The translations under genes and the position numbers were made by a program. 64,000 nucleotides of DNA from Limnephilus marmoratus (taxonomy: Eukaryota > Arthropoda > Insecta > Trichoptera > Limnephilidae): positions 2,356,001-2,420,000 of the forward strand of contig OU862920.1 in the NCBI GenBank assembly GCA_917880885.1, written 5' to 3'. Under the pieces are notes generated by a model. The model had not been told where the DNA came from, ran no database searches, and saw only the letters and a list, made by a program, of their open reading frames with translations. Below are positions 1 to 13,300 of this stretch, one piece after another (the stretch's first letter is position 1; the number at the start of each line of letters is the position of its first letter).

Positions 1-261
1 GAAAAAACCAAACTTCTTAAACATGTTCTTAAGTGGGAACTTAGGTATTTCTTTCACTTTTTTGATTCTTGAACACTGGTTCAGCATTGGTATAAAGTCT
101 GGTTTAACTATATACCAACGAATAATAATAAGTTGAGTTTTTCACTGTACTTACCTTATCCGCCCCGTCCTATTTACACTTTACGCAATTATAATTAAGA
201 GAGATAGTGTAAAAGTATCTTTTTGCCTTACATGTCTAATAGATTTTTTGTTTTTTTTTAG

Positions 262-3200
262 AATCTGGACTGGTTTGTCCGATATATAGATATCAATGAA
301 CTATGGAGAGCACAGCCGACCTATGTAATATCCCAAATTGTTTATATAATTGGATCACTCCTTACTCTAACACATGGTAGGTTTATTCAGAATCATAAAT
401 TTGGGAGGCAAGAATGGGTACCGCCGCCCCGGGAACCATTTATTGGATAACCAACACCTCTGCCATAGGTAACCAAAAGTGGTTCGCTACATGGCAGGCC
501 TGATTGAGAAAGAATTGAGAAAGGAAGTCCTTTTGACTTCTCCAACCGTACTTTCTTGGAATATTGCCTTGCACCGCAATGGGAGGGACGGATTCATACA
601 TCCATCACTCCTGGTCAAACTGACCGCCAAATTCCTACTCACCCATCATACCCTTTTCCTTCCCAGTACTTCCTCTCCTTCCTTTCCTAAAAAGACCCTC
701 CACCCAGCATCCCCAAAGATGACATAGACCCTGAGAGGAATTATTTTCCTCAGGGCCTCTTGTGTGGAGCTAATTTAAAATATATATATTTTGTTATATA
801 ATTATAATGCAGTAATACTATTATATAGAGTTTTTGTCCAACTTTAACTTACTTTGGACAACACACCGCAAATCCAAACAACACTCAGTACAAAAAATGA
901 GGAAAAAAGAAACAACACTAAAAAAAAAATCGGTTAAAAAATTAAAAGATGGATTAAAAAACAAAAAAGTCAATTTTACAAAAAAATTATAATGTTACAT
1001 AATAAAATATAATAATGTTGCATAATAAAACACATAAGAAATGCACAATACACACTTCATTATATACAACTGTGTTGTTATTGTGTTTTATTTTATTTCA
1101 TCTCTTTTTATATCAATGTACAATGTACATTATTATGTACAATCTTTGTACTGAATTTTATTAAATTGTAAAAGAACCCAGTGTGTATCAATATATATAT
1201 ATGTATATATATTTTTAAAACTATGGCTACTTATGAAAAATGTAGAAAAGTCCGATAATGAAGGACTGAACACGGTTGGCAAAGAGTATGTGGGAGAGTG
1301 GAATGTTGATAATAATCTTGTTTCATATTGCAGCATTAAAGCGTGGAGGAAGATGGCCATGGTTGTGGCTTGCGACAATTCTCCACGGAATGGTGGTGGA
1401 GACCATATCGTACAACTTACCCGACATTGACAACTTTTGGCACTCACAAACCACCATTATATTTTTGGGAGGAAGATTTCCAATTCACATTGTCTTTCTT
1501 TGTAAGTAATGTCCTAAAATAAATAAAAATAAACACATGGCTAGTTATGTTAAACAATTTTACTTTCTCTCAACTGATAATCCATGTGCCTAAAACAATC
1601 ATTAAAATAATACATTTAACTTCTTGATCGCCGATGCTAAATTTTCAGCGTGCACGAGCTGATTCTATTTTCGTAATAACTTATTGTTTTTTTGCAAAAT
1701 TATGTTTTTGTTAATTGTACTGTCTTTCTAAATAACGTGATTATATGAATTTTTTTTAATTTTTCATTAAATATTGAATTGTTAGTTACTTGATTTCAGG
1801 AATTTTCGACCACCATGCTTGGCACGTGCCCGTGTTGTTTTATGATTCCACTGGTTCGTGGATGGTTCGAAAACTCGACTATCATGGAGAGCATTATTTT
1901 CTATGTACCCGATGTTTATCTCCATCACCAAAGACATAGCGTAGACTGTTTTATCTCCCGGCTTGCAGAACTAACTCGCCAATGGTCATACAAGTCGGGA
2001 GAGCTGTCTTGTTGTTAAATAAAATCACTTTGAATCTCGATATGTTTTACATCAATGAAGCACAATTCAAACGCCAAGCTTTGTTGCTGTTAGTTTAAAT
2101 CTGCTTATCTTATCTTAAATATTTTCTCTCTTTTTTAATAGTATCCTTAAGGATATGCTAGCGGACAAGAGGTTAAAGAAATAGCTCTGTCCAATATCAC
2201 CCGGAAATTTAATTTTCTCTTCGTAGGAATTTCAACATCAATTGTGGGAAAACTCAATTTTAAAATATGTTTTTTTTATCTTATTTTTATTTAAATGGAA
2301 GCACTAAACATGGCTCATTATAGAAATTCTGTTATGTGCAAAGCCTGAGCTCAACTTTTGATAGTTATTGCTGCTTCATATAAAGAGATTTTCTGATTTA
2401 CTTTTGAGGAAATCATTTTGTATTTTTAGATTCGGTCTTTATATATCACGCTTCGTACGCCGTGTCGCGGCTACAGCTACCCGCCTGGGCCGAGCCCTTC
2501 GCCGTGGGGCTGACGGTGGTGCTGGTCGACATCCCCTACGACATTGTGGCCGTGAAGTTTGTCCACTGGACGTGGCATGACACCGACCCCAACATATTCG
2601 ACAGGCACTACTGGGTCCCGTGGAATTCTTACTACTTCCACTCGACATTCGCGGCCAGCTTCACCTTTTTCTTCCACATTTCTCGTAAACTTTTCAATAG
2701 TAAAAGTAAAAAATGGCAATCTGCAGGGTAAGAGATTAATTATATTTTAGTTAATAAACACAAGAATATTCTTAGTAACTTGATTTTGATGTGATCTATC
2801 ACATCAACGGCAATCTAGTCTCCATCAACGGAAGCAATCTTCCGAACAGACCCTCCATTGATATGCTTGGTGTAACTCTAAGTGAGCAGCTCAGATATGG
2901 CGGCTCTATCGAAGCCGGGCATACTGTATCTAGCTATCTCCGTATGCAAATGTTGCATATGTGACTCACGATGTTTCCGGATTGATTTCTTATTGTTAAC
3001 TGTACTATACATACATTGAAGGCTGTTAGAGATATTGAAAGAAGGTTAAATGAAGGTAACACCACTAATGGAGGACTGAATGCCATTGGCGCCAACATGT
3101 CCAAAGAAGCGAAGCTAGCCGTCCACGATGGAGGTGCTGGTACGTACCCTGATGTATGACAGTGAGGTATGGAACTGGCAGAGGAAGGATGAAAGTAGAC

Positions 3201-6200
3201 TGAATGCTGTAGAAATGAGATCCTTGAAGCGTGCGTCTGGTAAAACCATGTGCGATCCGCAAAGAATGCAAGACTGATGAATGTAATGTAACGCAATGAG
3301 TAAGATTAAGAAAGGGACGCTCAGATGGTTTAGGCATGTAGAGCGAAGGAAAGGAGTGTGAGTAGTATATATGATGCAAATGTGAATGGTAGAAAAAGTT
3401 GGGGACCAAGTGGGTCAAATACTTGAGTCGGGCCATGTCAAGAGTCAGAATAATAGAGCCTGTATGAGACGATGTATGAATGTGAACGAGGCAAGGAGTG
3501 TGTGCCAAGATGGAGTTGTTTGGCGGTCCGTCCTCTCTGCCTACCGCTGCGGGGAAACAGTGTGATGGTTAGCTAGTTAGACTATAAAAGTGATTTCTTT
3601 TCAGGTTTGTGAAGGAATTTGTCTGCATGACTATTACTGGTCTACTGGGTATGCCCGGCGGTGTTTGCCTGTTCCTCCCAATCTACCATCCACTTCACGA
3701 CTTTGGAAAAGTACACTCTGAAGTGACATTCTTCATTATTTTCGTTATATTTTTGACAATCTCCTGGAGCGGAGACAGGACCCAAAGAATCACAGAGAAG
3801 CTAAAGTAAGTTATAAATAATAATAAACAGTGTTGTCGAAAGAAGTATGAAAGATTTCTAATGTGTTAAACTTTTAACAATAAAGAGACGCGAGTTTGTC
3901 ATGACTTTATATTCTGAATATTTAACCCTCTAAACCTTGGTACAACTGGACGGCTGTAAGTCCTGCAGAACAGATCTTATTTATTGATGTTGTTGTAGCT
4001 GAAACAAAAATCATTTTCAGCTACAACATCAATAATGTTGTATTTTTCAATCTTAGCTCTCTAGCTCACTGAAAACTCGCAGACCGCCACTGGTGCACTG
4101 GTGGGGTGAGGTTTGTCCAAGTCCTACTGCGTGGCGGGCCACATCGCGAGATACTGGTTGAAGGAGACTTAATCTAGACCTCTCCAGCCAGACTCTCTCT
4201 TGGCATAGGCCCTGAGAGATTTTTTTCCCTCAGGGCCCCTTGTATGGAGCTCATGTAAAAAAAAATACAAGTGTGCAATTCACACATGGTAGAAATGAAA
4301 CCTTCAGAAAACAAGTAGACAAGAGTGGGGAGGCTGCGAAGCACCTCACAAAGAGGAGACCAATTATTCTGTCTCATTCTCTCACAGGCAAAATCCTATA
4401 AATGTATGTGTCTGATTTTAGTGTTGCTATTCTTCATTTCATCGAGTTTGTTTGCGAGAAAATGGCTAAAGATAGTTTAAACCTCAAGATTTGCAAATTA
4501 ACTTCTTTCGTTCTTCACCACAATCTATTTACCAATAAATCTGTTTACCAATCTTCCATTTTTGAAGTATTAAATAATTATTATTTGTAGAGTTGACTGG
4601 GTAGATTGGGCGCTCATCCTACATCTCATCTCCCACTATGGCATCTATTTGGCCTTCACTATCTGGGCTAATCCTGAAGACGAAGTGTCTATTGGATATC
4701 ATGAACCTGTCGGACCTTGTGACAACAAAGTTTCCCTGACAACAGCATTCGGCACGGTAAGCCACATTTTTCTTTTAAGGAACTGCTAATATTTTGTGTT
4801 TGCATAACTCGGCGATTGATTGAGCGTTTTTATTATACCATGACAGCAAAAGAGGCAATAAACATATGTTCCTTATCGCTGTAATGCTGCAGCTCTTTCT
4901 TATTCCTTAAATAATGGTGAGACATAAGATGAGTCAAACAAAATATGTGTCTGTTTCCTCCAAAGTACTACCTTTTTCCTTTGGCGGAACAGATAAATCC
5001 TATTACGGCTCAGCTACGGTTACGGGAATTGTGTTTCATTTTCTTTATATGTGTGAGGGAGATGTATGATAATGATTATATGTTTCCTTTTGGGGGGTGG
5101 CTGCAGCATTATATATATGTTTAAGAACAAAAGCAAAACCATCAGCGCATTGACGATTTTGAATTTTTGGAAATCACTCACACTCAATATTATCCTTGTA
5201 ATTATATTCCATACTTTCAAAATTATCATCACGGCTACTAGTATTGTAGGGGTGTACGGAGACATCACGGTGATAATTATGAAACTTTGGGAATTTTTTA
5301 TTAATTATTTTAACATGAAACAACCAAAAAGTGAGTGAGTGAAACAACCAAAGTTGACAATAACTTTTAAAATACAATATGTTTTTTTTTTCAACTTCGG
5401 TAATTTTAGTTGGTAAAAATGTAAGGTAAGCCATTTTTGTTTGTATTCAAAAATTTTATATTAAAAAAAAAAGTTTGAAGTTCACACGCAGTAGAAGTGA
5501 AACCTTCAGAAAACAAGACAAGAGTGGAGAGGCTTCGAAGCACCACACAAAGAGGAGACCAATTATTCTATCTTATTCTCTCGCAGGCTAAATCCTATAG
5601 ATGTAGTGTTTGTCTCTTTTTTTGGTGTCGCTTTTTTGTTTCAACGAGTTTCAAATCACAACAGTGCTAAAGAAGTTTCCACTTCAAGATATGTTTATTT
5701 CGAATTATAAAATTTGAAAGCGTATTTCATAACCATTCAAAAACAGTTTTTAGTTTTGGGATGCTTTCAGGATTATTCTATTTATTGAATTTTATTGCAA
5801 AGTGGAAATATTTTGACATTCTGAGAAAATAAGCCCGAGGCCTAGAGAGGTTAATAATACACAACTGCAAACTCTTTACAAATCACAAGTTCCACCCTTT
5901 CAGCACCGGCGGGAAATACGCCAAACACTTTCTCAATGTGTGTGATTTGTGCTGTGGAATGATTTGCTAGTCTCTGGGTTTCCTCCCTCCTACAATATGG
6001 GTCTGTTCAGGTCCACGCAGGTTCACTCATTCCTTTCCTCAAAGAGACCTTCCACTCAGCATCCCAAAACATGTCGCAGACCTTGAAGGAAATTTTACTA
6101 AGGGCCTAATTAATTTGAAAAAAAAAATATTATTATATATATTTTGTTTATAGGTAATACCTAAAAGAGAGTTTTTGTGTATCGAGGACTACGATGAAGA

Positions 6201-7309
6201 TTACTTTGACTTTAAATGTTTGCCCAAAGGGAAGACCCCCAAACATGGCTCTGTGTGGTACACCATCTGCGGGACTCCATTCAGGTTGGTTCACATTGCT
6301 TATTTTACCTGCTACAGTTTCACCAAACATTCTGTTAGATTTACTACGCCATGTGATGTGTGTTCATGCAAACTATACTTTTCTCTTTGCGATTCCTTTC
6401 ATAACCAGGCAAATGCAGAAAAACAACACTGTATAAAAACTCTATCTGATTTACTAAATCCAGTCTTTGCAATGTGTGTTCATGCAAACTATACTTTTCT
6501 CTTTGCGATTCCTTTCATAACCAGGCAAATGCAGAAAAACAACACTGTACAAAAACTCTATCTGATTTACTAAATCCAGTCTTTGCAATGTGTGTTCATG
6601 CAAACTATACTTTTCTCTTTGCGATTCCTTTCATAACCAGGCAAATGTGCAGAAAAATAACGCTGTACAAAATATAATTAACGTAAGCGCGTGACACTTT
6701 TAAAAAGTAAATAAAGAAATAAGACAAACAAAACACACTGATAAATAATAACGCAACAAATAAATATAAACAAACATGATTTATTTTACAACAGTTTATT
6801 ATTTATATGGATCCAAAAACACAATAAGCCCGTATCGTTTGGCAATCTTATTTAAGCCAATTTTGGATTGGACCAGAACAAACTTTTTCAATTTTTCTTA
6901 ATCAGTCTGGCTAGGGCATTACATATGTACGGGGAACACAGCCATATAATCAATAATTATGTAACTGAAAGAAAGAAAAAAATTGCATTTTTTCTTTTTT
7001 TAATGGTCAATACACGGTATGACCAAAAATGTGTTGTTACAAAAGACATCAACAGAAGCACCGGACATATATTTTTGAAATATTACAAAGTCTGTGTCGT
7101 TGGGGGCCTTGAATTGTTAAAATATAAAAATAAATATGCAAGTTAATTATTAAAAAATCAATTTTGTTCCTTTTTACAGAAACCGATGCGAGTATGTGGC
7201 AGTGTTGGCTACTATTTGCCTAACAGCCTTTGCGGTATTTTACAACTACTATTTTAGAACTGTGAATAGTAACAATAAAAAATCTGAAGAAAAAAAGAAA
7301 ATTAATTAA
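262..7309 (+). CDS. Multi-pass membrane protein, DUF7802-like, 3' seven exons (5' end outside window)
   Basis: Seven exons join in frame through consensus GT-AG sites: 262-376, 1334-1501, 2430-2727, 3605-3805, 4591-4756, 6154-6284 and 7180-7309, giving 402 residues before a TAA stop. The protein alternates hydrophobic segments with conserved-looking loops. Exon 2 carries HGMVVETISYNLPDIDNFWH, exon 3 PAWAEPFAVGLTVVLVDIPY followed by a W/H/D-rich loop (WTWHDTDPNIFDRHYW), exon 4 a helix after FVCMTITGLLGMPGG, and exon 7 a last membrane segment with a lysine-rich cytosolic-type tail (KKSEEKKKIN). From memory this matches a family annotated in arthropods and nematodes as DUF7802, with no known function. 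I see no catalytic motif. It is likely an integral membrane protein. Every intron contains repeats, but no exon is interrupted. An AATAAA lies about 25 bp after the stop. The gene converges on the Tudor-SN gene. Exon structure is firm; the family name is less sure. Confidence 0.75.
405..775 (+). repeat. R1 dispersed repeat, copy a
   Basis: First of about thirteen copies of the family called R1 here. Hallmarks are a block reading like ACCATTTATTGGATAACCAA, a stretch around GGCAGGCC, and a near-palindrome CCCTGAGG..TTATTTTCCTCAGGGCC followed by TGTGTGGAGCT. A downstream block (AATTCACACGCGGTAGAAGTG to AAGAAGTTTTCACTTC) is missing in this copy. Copies d and e show the upstream side to be a decayed non-LTR retrotransposon 3' end, so R1 copies are probably 5'-truncated retrotransposon tails. 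Confidence 0.7.
1808..2000 (+). repeat. Intronic repeat paired with 18175-18345
   Basis: This stretch looks like coding sequence but is intronic: exon 1334-1501 ends in phase 1 and joins exactly to exon 2430. It is recognisably similar to 18175-18345, where the same blocks (for example GGATGGTT.AAAACTC and GGAGAGC.TT.TTTCTATGT) adjoin a reverse transcriptase fragment. It is therefore part of a transposable element. Confidence 0.65.
2785..3560 (+). mobile_element. Non-LTR retrotransposon fragment (RT C-terminal part)
   Basis: Conceptual peptides in two frames match the end of an insect non-LTR reverse transcriptase: a segment reading PSIDMLGVTLSEQLRYGGSI, then LAVHDGGAG/VLVRTLMYDSEVW-type sequence followed by DESRLNAVEMRSLKRASGKT. 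Several stops and frameshifts show it is dead. The same 3' region lies in the opposite orientation at 22868-23300. It sits wholly in the intron between exons 3 and 4 of the membrane-protein gene. Confidence 0.65.
3983..4032. repeat. Inverted repeat with about 19-bp arms
   Basis: ATTGATGTTG..TTGTAGCTGAAA (3983-4004) is matched on the other strand by TTTCAGCTACAACATCAAT (4014-4032), with a 3-base insertion in the left arm. It is intronic. I see no flanking features that would make it a terminator or RNA gene. Confidence 0.7.
4085..4510 (+). repeat. R1 dispersed repeat, copy b
   Basis: A nearly full copy running from GGGGTGAGGTTTGTC through the CCTGAGAG/CTCAGGG palindrome and the AATTCACAC block to AAAATGGCTAAAGATAG. 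It ends about 80 bp before exon 5 of the membrane-protein gene. Confidence 0.7.
5465..6118 (+). repeat. R1 dispersed repeat, copies c and d
   Basis: Copy c (about 5470-5690) holds the AATTCACACGCAGTAGAAG downstream block. Copy d (about 5860-6118) holds the upstream side, with a degenerate retrotransposon reading frame (VLWNDLLVSGFPPSYNMGLF) running into the CTTCCACTCAGCATCCC block. Copy d ends close to the acceptor of exon 6 at 6152. Confidence 0.65.
6345..6675 (+). repeat. Tandem triplication, 116-bp unit
   Basis: The word GTTCATGCAAACTATACTTT recurs with its CATGCA at 6365, 6481 and 6597, an exact 116-bp spacing. Units are almost identical, so the expansion is recent. The first and last units are slightly truncated or diverged. 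It begins about 60 bp after the donor of exon 6. Confidence 0.9.
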
Positions 7310-8525
7310 AATAACATTATACTGAAACTTTATAAATAAAACTGTGTCATAAATCAAAATTCTTTTATGTACATATTTATCAAAATAGATAAGTAAGTAC
7401 ATACTTAGTTAAATTTGTCAATTTTTGTGAAGATATTATTATATAGATACAACTAAAAATGAGGAAAGTTTATCAATGAATATTCAATTTCACACCTTTA
7501 AAACCTCCAAATTACAAGAAAAGGGCACAATTAAAAAAATAAATTATGTGGTATAAGCTAAGTCGTCAAGTGGATGGGTGAAAAAGAAATACTAAAAACA
7601 TGTCAATTTATTGAAGTGCCATAACTCTAAAGAATAATGGGGTATTTTCACAAATCAATAACGTTAAAAATGTATGGAAGACATAAAATTAATTTTTCTG
7701 ATTCTGATATTAAAAAATAATCTAAAACTGCACATTCCAAAAAGACTCCAATTGGCTACAACATCATTATGACATGGAAAACACCAATGACAAGAAGTAA
7801 GACAGCTGTCACCGACGTTGCCAGGCTTGACTCAACACAGCCCAATTCACAAACAAAAATGTCATTTTGGCAGCATATCAAAAATGCCACATTTTAAAAC
7901 AATATAGAAAGTTTACTTGTCAATATAATAATAAAATGCCTTCATTATCGTATTTTTTTTAAAGAATTAAAAGCAGTGTAAATATCCTATTGTTGTTTTC
8001 AGTTTCTAGGTTAGCTGTGACAACATTTGTGTCAGAATGAAAATTTGGTAAAAATAAAAATAACAGTTTATAGCACATTCAAAAATCTAAAACTAAAACA
8101 CAATTTAAATTTCAAAAAAATAAAATTATAGTTTGGATACACATTTGTATGTGTATCTTTAACAAAGCAATAAAGTTATATTATGCGACATTTCACAGTA
8201 AAAATTGTGTCGGTAGTATTATGCAAATCAGGTAGCTAAGATTATATCTTCACAAAGAATCTTTCTCTACAAAATTGTGCAGAAGAAATACATATAAAAA
8301 AATAAAAATATTAAACTGCAATAAACAGTGTCACCGTAAAAACTACTGTCAAATTTTAAATAAATAACCTCAAAATGCTTACTAACCAATTCAATCAGAA
8401 ACAATCTTGTTTCTTCAAAATGTTCAAAAGGAAATAACTTTAATTTGAAACACTCGATTTGTAGTCGTTAATGAACAAGCTAAATAATAGAACATGCACA
8501 AGATCCCTATCAATGTTAATAAAAA
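7310..8525. other. AT-rich 3' flank and intergenic DNA
   Basis: After the AATAAA near 7335 I see no coding signal, repeat array or RNA gene; the sequence is AT-rich with scattered stops. Confidence 0.6.
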
Positions 8526-8530
8526 GGCGG

Positions 8531-8690
8531 AAACACACTTGTGTGGTGTGTCGTGGCGCGCCAGAAGCACATCGGTTTCATACATTTATTATGGTTAGAG
8601 ACACATTTGTAGGTTGTGGCGTGTCGACAAGCGACGACGATGATTGGTTAATTTGTAGTTACGACACACCACACCACACAAGTGTGTAAG
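8531..8690. mobile_element. Short inverted-repeat element (MITE candidate)
   Basis: CACACTTGTGTGGTGTGTCGT near 8535 is mirrored by ACGACACACCACACCACACA ending near 8688; the right arm has one extra GGTGT. The roughly 160-bp size and inverted ends fit a miniature inverted-repeat element. I could not identify a convincing target-site duplication. Confidence 0.5.
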
Positions 8691-10310
8691 CAACTTAGTT
8701 TTCAATAAGCATTTTTAATATTGCTAAATGATAAAGAATAGAATTTTTTTTAAATCGTACTGATTTATTCTGAATAAGTTCTTAGAAAGTTGCATGGAAC
8801 ACTTCCTAAGAGAATGTCAGAAACAGATAATTTGACAGCTGCTAATAAATTATTCATATTTATAAAAAAAGATGCAAATATTATTACGCCATTGCACTTG
8901 GGATGTATTAATCTCAACTTTAGAAATAATCTGATCAAATGACCAGACCTGCTTTAGAGAAAGACAGCAAATTGATCGAGTGATAACCACTTCCTTTAAT
9001 CCATCTACAGCGGGTGACGGGTTGTGATCCATTATTGTACTTGAATGATAGTATGCCAATACGCTAGCCATATTATGACCATTTAGTAAGGAAAAAAAAC
9101 ATACTTACTTCTGTGATGCAAGATGAAATATCTGCCTCCGTGTTCATCCTTTGAAATTACCTGTTCTCCAAATATTTGCTTGCTGCGATTTAGAAGAATT
9201 TCCACCATTTGTTCAATACAACTGCTGCAGAAGCGAGTTGTTCACGCACATTTCTAATTGGTGTAAGAAACTCTCAATCATTGCAAGAGCGACTCCAGCA
9301 GAGGATGAGGTGTTACAACTTCAAGAGTTCTGATTTTTTAATATGAATTAATCTTTTTTCAATGAATTTGTTTAAATAATAAAAAGCAGTGTTTTGTAAG
9401 AATTTTCAGATGTATAAAATAATAATATATGTACACTGAAATATTGACATAAAAGTTTAATTTTATAATTTCATTCATTTTGACAACTTGCAGCAATTGA
9501 AAGGACATCAACATAAATAATGGACAAGTTATTCAGTAATTCGCTAAGAGTCAGGTTATGGTGTACAAGGAAACATGTAGCTATCAGAACGCAAAATTCG
9601 CCAAGACTCCTCACTCTACAAGTCGGTTGGTGGGACGGGAGACATGGGGACGGGAAGGAGGGAGGGTGGAGGGAAACATCTACCAATGATAAGTCAAGCA
9701 ACTAGTAGTAGGTCGCACATGTCACCAGTTACGAGATGGAATGGGCAACGGGTGAATACGTCATATTACAATGATGCAGATTCATAATATATTATGTATC
9801 GGTATAATAATTCAACATTTCTTTAAATTACCTAAATGTAAATATAATGAGTTCCTATCGAGAGTATTGTGTGCAAATAAGTAGCCCCAACACAATATAA
9901 CATTTGTAACTAGACATCCAACTTACTTGCCAATGAATACACTATTAGGAAACGGAAGACGGCATGCATTTCCTTCACTTTTGATACAATGTCTCCTTCT
10001 TGAGCAGTGCTAAAATATACATAATGCAGATACCTACATTATGAATTGCTGCAAATATTATGATAAAAGATATGACCCGCACCAAATAAGACAAACTGTG
10101 AATTTAGCGCTCTTGTCTTGTTCATCTGTCTCTCAAGAAAATAGTACAAACTTCGTTTCTCATCTTATTAGAAAATATCTTATAGTCTATTCATATAAAA
10201 TAATTGTAACAAATTTATGTAGATAAAATTATTTTGAAATATTAATAAATCAATTTTGAAATATCGTAACAAAAATGTAAGTGAACCACCAATGGTGAAT
10301 ACACTTATGA
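8691..10310. other. Intergenic DNA between the convergent genes
   Basis: No gene supported. Reading frames here are short and lack splice context. 9151-9333 has an open frame with three cysteine doublet/triplet features but no family resemblance I recognise. The SND1 3' UTR must lie at the right edge. Confidence 0.5.
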
Positions 10311-13300
10311 TTAACGTCCGGCTCCAAATTCCTTGGCATCGTCCTCCGTGATGTCGCCGTATTGCCAGATGGCGATGTGGTTGGTCTTAGCGATGTGCTG
10401 CGCCGCCTTGTAGTCGGTGACGATCTTCTGCAGGCGGCGGTCGCGACGCTTGTCTACTAGCAGCAGGCCCTCGGCGATGAGGTTCTTGGCGATGTCGTTG
10501 CGCTGGCTGTCAGTCAGCGTCACCTCGGGCACCGGCCCGCGGCTCTCCACGTTCAGCAGCACGCTCTTGTTCAGGATGTCCTCCTTCAGCGACTTGATGG
10601 CTACTTCTCTGTAGTCCGTGTCGGCGGGCAGGGTGACGCAGGCCAGGGTGTACTCTTGCGCGTACGCCTTGTCTGTTGTGAAGTGGGAGGGGAGGGTTGC
10701 CAAGCTGGAGCTGTTCAAGATCTCTCTGTTGCCGTAATCTACGTACAGTACTGATATGTTGGCTCCTTGAATTTTTTCAATTTTAGCGCGGTACCATTGC
10801 TTGTCAAAGGAGAATCGAGCGGCACACAGCTCTCCTCGTTTGGGGGTGTAAGCTCCGGGGAGGGGCGGGCTGGCACTAAATTCCTGGTGGATCTTCTCCA
10901 TCAGCAGTTCCAGTTTGGGTCCTTGTTCCGTATGCTGGGCATAGAAATGTCCCTCATCCGTAACTTCCGTGACAATCACTTTCTCTAGGTTCACTTTTCG
11001 TTCTTGCTGCACTCGTTCTTCTTCCGGGCGTTCCTCATCCTTAGGGGCCTCCACGTAATCTCTCCAGATTCCAGTCTTACTGGCCTTAGCTCCGTCTTCA
11101 GCGGCTTTAAGGGCACCTTTGTGTTCAGCGGATCTCTCGGCGGTGGAGTGCATTTGAGCGAGGCCGGCATTGACCAGAGCCACAGAAAGGTTGACGTCGT
11201 CAATCCACAGCCATCCGATGAAGTTACCGGCTTTATCCATATTTTCGATATTGATAGTGACCTCGCGTTGCAACACTTTCTCCTTGGTGAAGGTCAGAGC
11301 TTCCTCGCCGAAAGGCTCTGACTCCTGCAAGGGGCCACCGTTAATTCCAGGGCGGGCTCCGCGCGGACAGGTGATTCCAGCTAGCAGAAAGGTCAGCAAG
11401 CGACTGTCCTTGGGGATGAAGAGGCGCAGTCGTGAGCCGCTGGCCACAAACTCCACCACGGCCTCCAGGCGGGGGTGGCGCTGCAGACCGGCCAGGGACA
11501 GCTTGGCCATGGCCACGTCGCCACTGATGTTAGGCACCTTGTGAGCGGGGATGTCTTTCTTGGCGTGCACTCCGATGGCAGCCTTTGCAGCCTTCAGTTC
11601 CGACTCGACCAATTTGTCGTAATGAGCACTCCTTTGGTCATCATCCTGCCTGTAGCGAACCACGTGGGCCAGTCCTTTGGCCACCAGATCCACAGCCACA
11701 TTTCTGTAAATTTAAAAACATCATAATGCAACTAACATAAACCAATTCAAAGCTCTATTGGATTCATATTTGGAGAGAAGAAAGGACTAACTTAGTTAAA
11801 AATTAAAATTTACTGTCAAACTATTGTGAAATTAGATATGAGCGCAACAGCAGAATGCTGCCTGCTCATTATATAATAATAATAATAAGCAAAAGCACAA
11901 AGTATTCATCCACAAAGGCCTTCATACATCAATAAGACAAAACTAATAGAAGATCTTACGTTTTCCCAATGGTGACGGTGCAACAGCTCTTTTCAGGTAA
12001 ATTGTCTCGAGCGGGTTGAATATAGTCAACAGACACGTTGACTTTCTTCCCGATTAACAGTTTCCTCAGAAACTCCCTGGCCTCAAACATCCACGGGATG
12101 TCGTAGAGCGGCCTGAAGCCCTTGGGTCTCTGTACGGGCTTGCCATCTTCTTCAGATGATCTGAAAAATCAAAACATCGGTTAATAAATCATTATCAACA
12201 GAACACGCAATCAGATAGTCTTGATAAGTTTACAACAATTTAAAATTATTACTTTTCTTTGGGAGGGCGGATACTGGATAAAAAGATCTTTTTCTGTACT
12301 CCGTTGTTCTGCTTGATGGTGAGGGCATCCCCGTTGATGATCTCCAGAACGGTTCCGCTGAACTCCTTCTCCTTGATAGGCACGGCGGGTGCTGAGATAG
12401 GGTGATTTTTCCAAATCTTAAGGTGGTTCTCTCTCGCATATTTTTCTGCAGCTCGAAGGGTGGCAGCTCCTGAATTATAAAGATTGATATATAGATACAT
12501 GTGAGGAAGCATCCCTTATTCATCAGGTGGATCCCACCCCGAATTAGTTTAATGGTGTGAGTTTGTTAAAAATAATTACCAGATTTCAAATAGGCGATTG
12601 ACCAGTCTACACATCTCGCGAATCCCTTCTTGAGGAGGAGCTCGGCGATGTTTCCGTTGGGATGGACGATGGTGCCCACAAAGTTGTTGTTGTTGATGGA
12701 TTCCAGGATGATGTCCACGTCTCGCTGCAGCAGGAGAGACTCCACAAAGTATTTGGCTTCCTCCACCAGGGGGTCGTCAGATGTGGGGTCGGGTTTGCCT
12801 GAGTTGTCGAGTTTCACGCCCGGGCACTGAAACAACAAAAACATCCAATATTACATGGATTTGACAACTATTCAAAAGCATTTCTTGCAAGATCAGCAAG
12901 TTTTTAAGTGTGATTTTAAAAAATATACAGAAAAGCAAATGCATGTTCCAAATTATTAATGAAGATGAAGTTTCAAAAAAGTAACTCACGCGAATTCCGG
13001 ATAACATGAGTGTAATATAGTAGAATGTGTTGTCTTCAGGCATCAGGAAAGCTCTGACGGTGGATCCATCTCGAACATGCTCAATGACGGCTTTAATGGG
13101 CTGTCCGTTGAACTTGGAAACATCTCGGTCATTGGTCCATTCTATTTTACGTACATGGTCCTGAAATTATTATTAAGGTTTTATTAGTCCATATTACACT
13201 TTCTTTAATTTTCAACAATTGTTCCCGGGTTAATATTTGAAAATCTCCTACTATCCTGAACCAGGAGCGACGCCAACTAAGCCACTGACTGGTAATATAC

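Noticed and set aside
1815..2018. Candidate exon of the membrane-protein gene
   Set aside because: Splice phases of flanking exons join without it and a repeat copy exists at 18175.
8850..9333. Possible small gene in the SND1/gene 1 intergenic space (9151-9333 plus, 8850-9071 minus)
   Set aside because: Short frames on opposite strands, no recognised family and no convincing splice partners.
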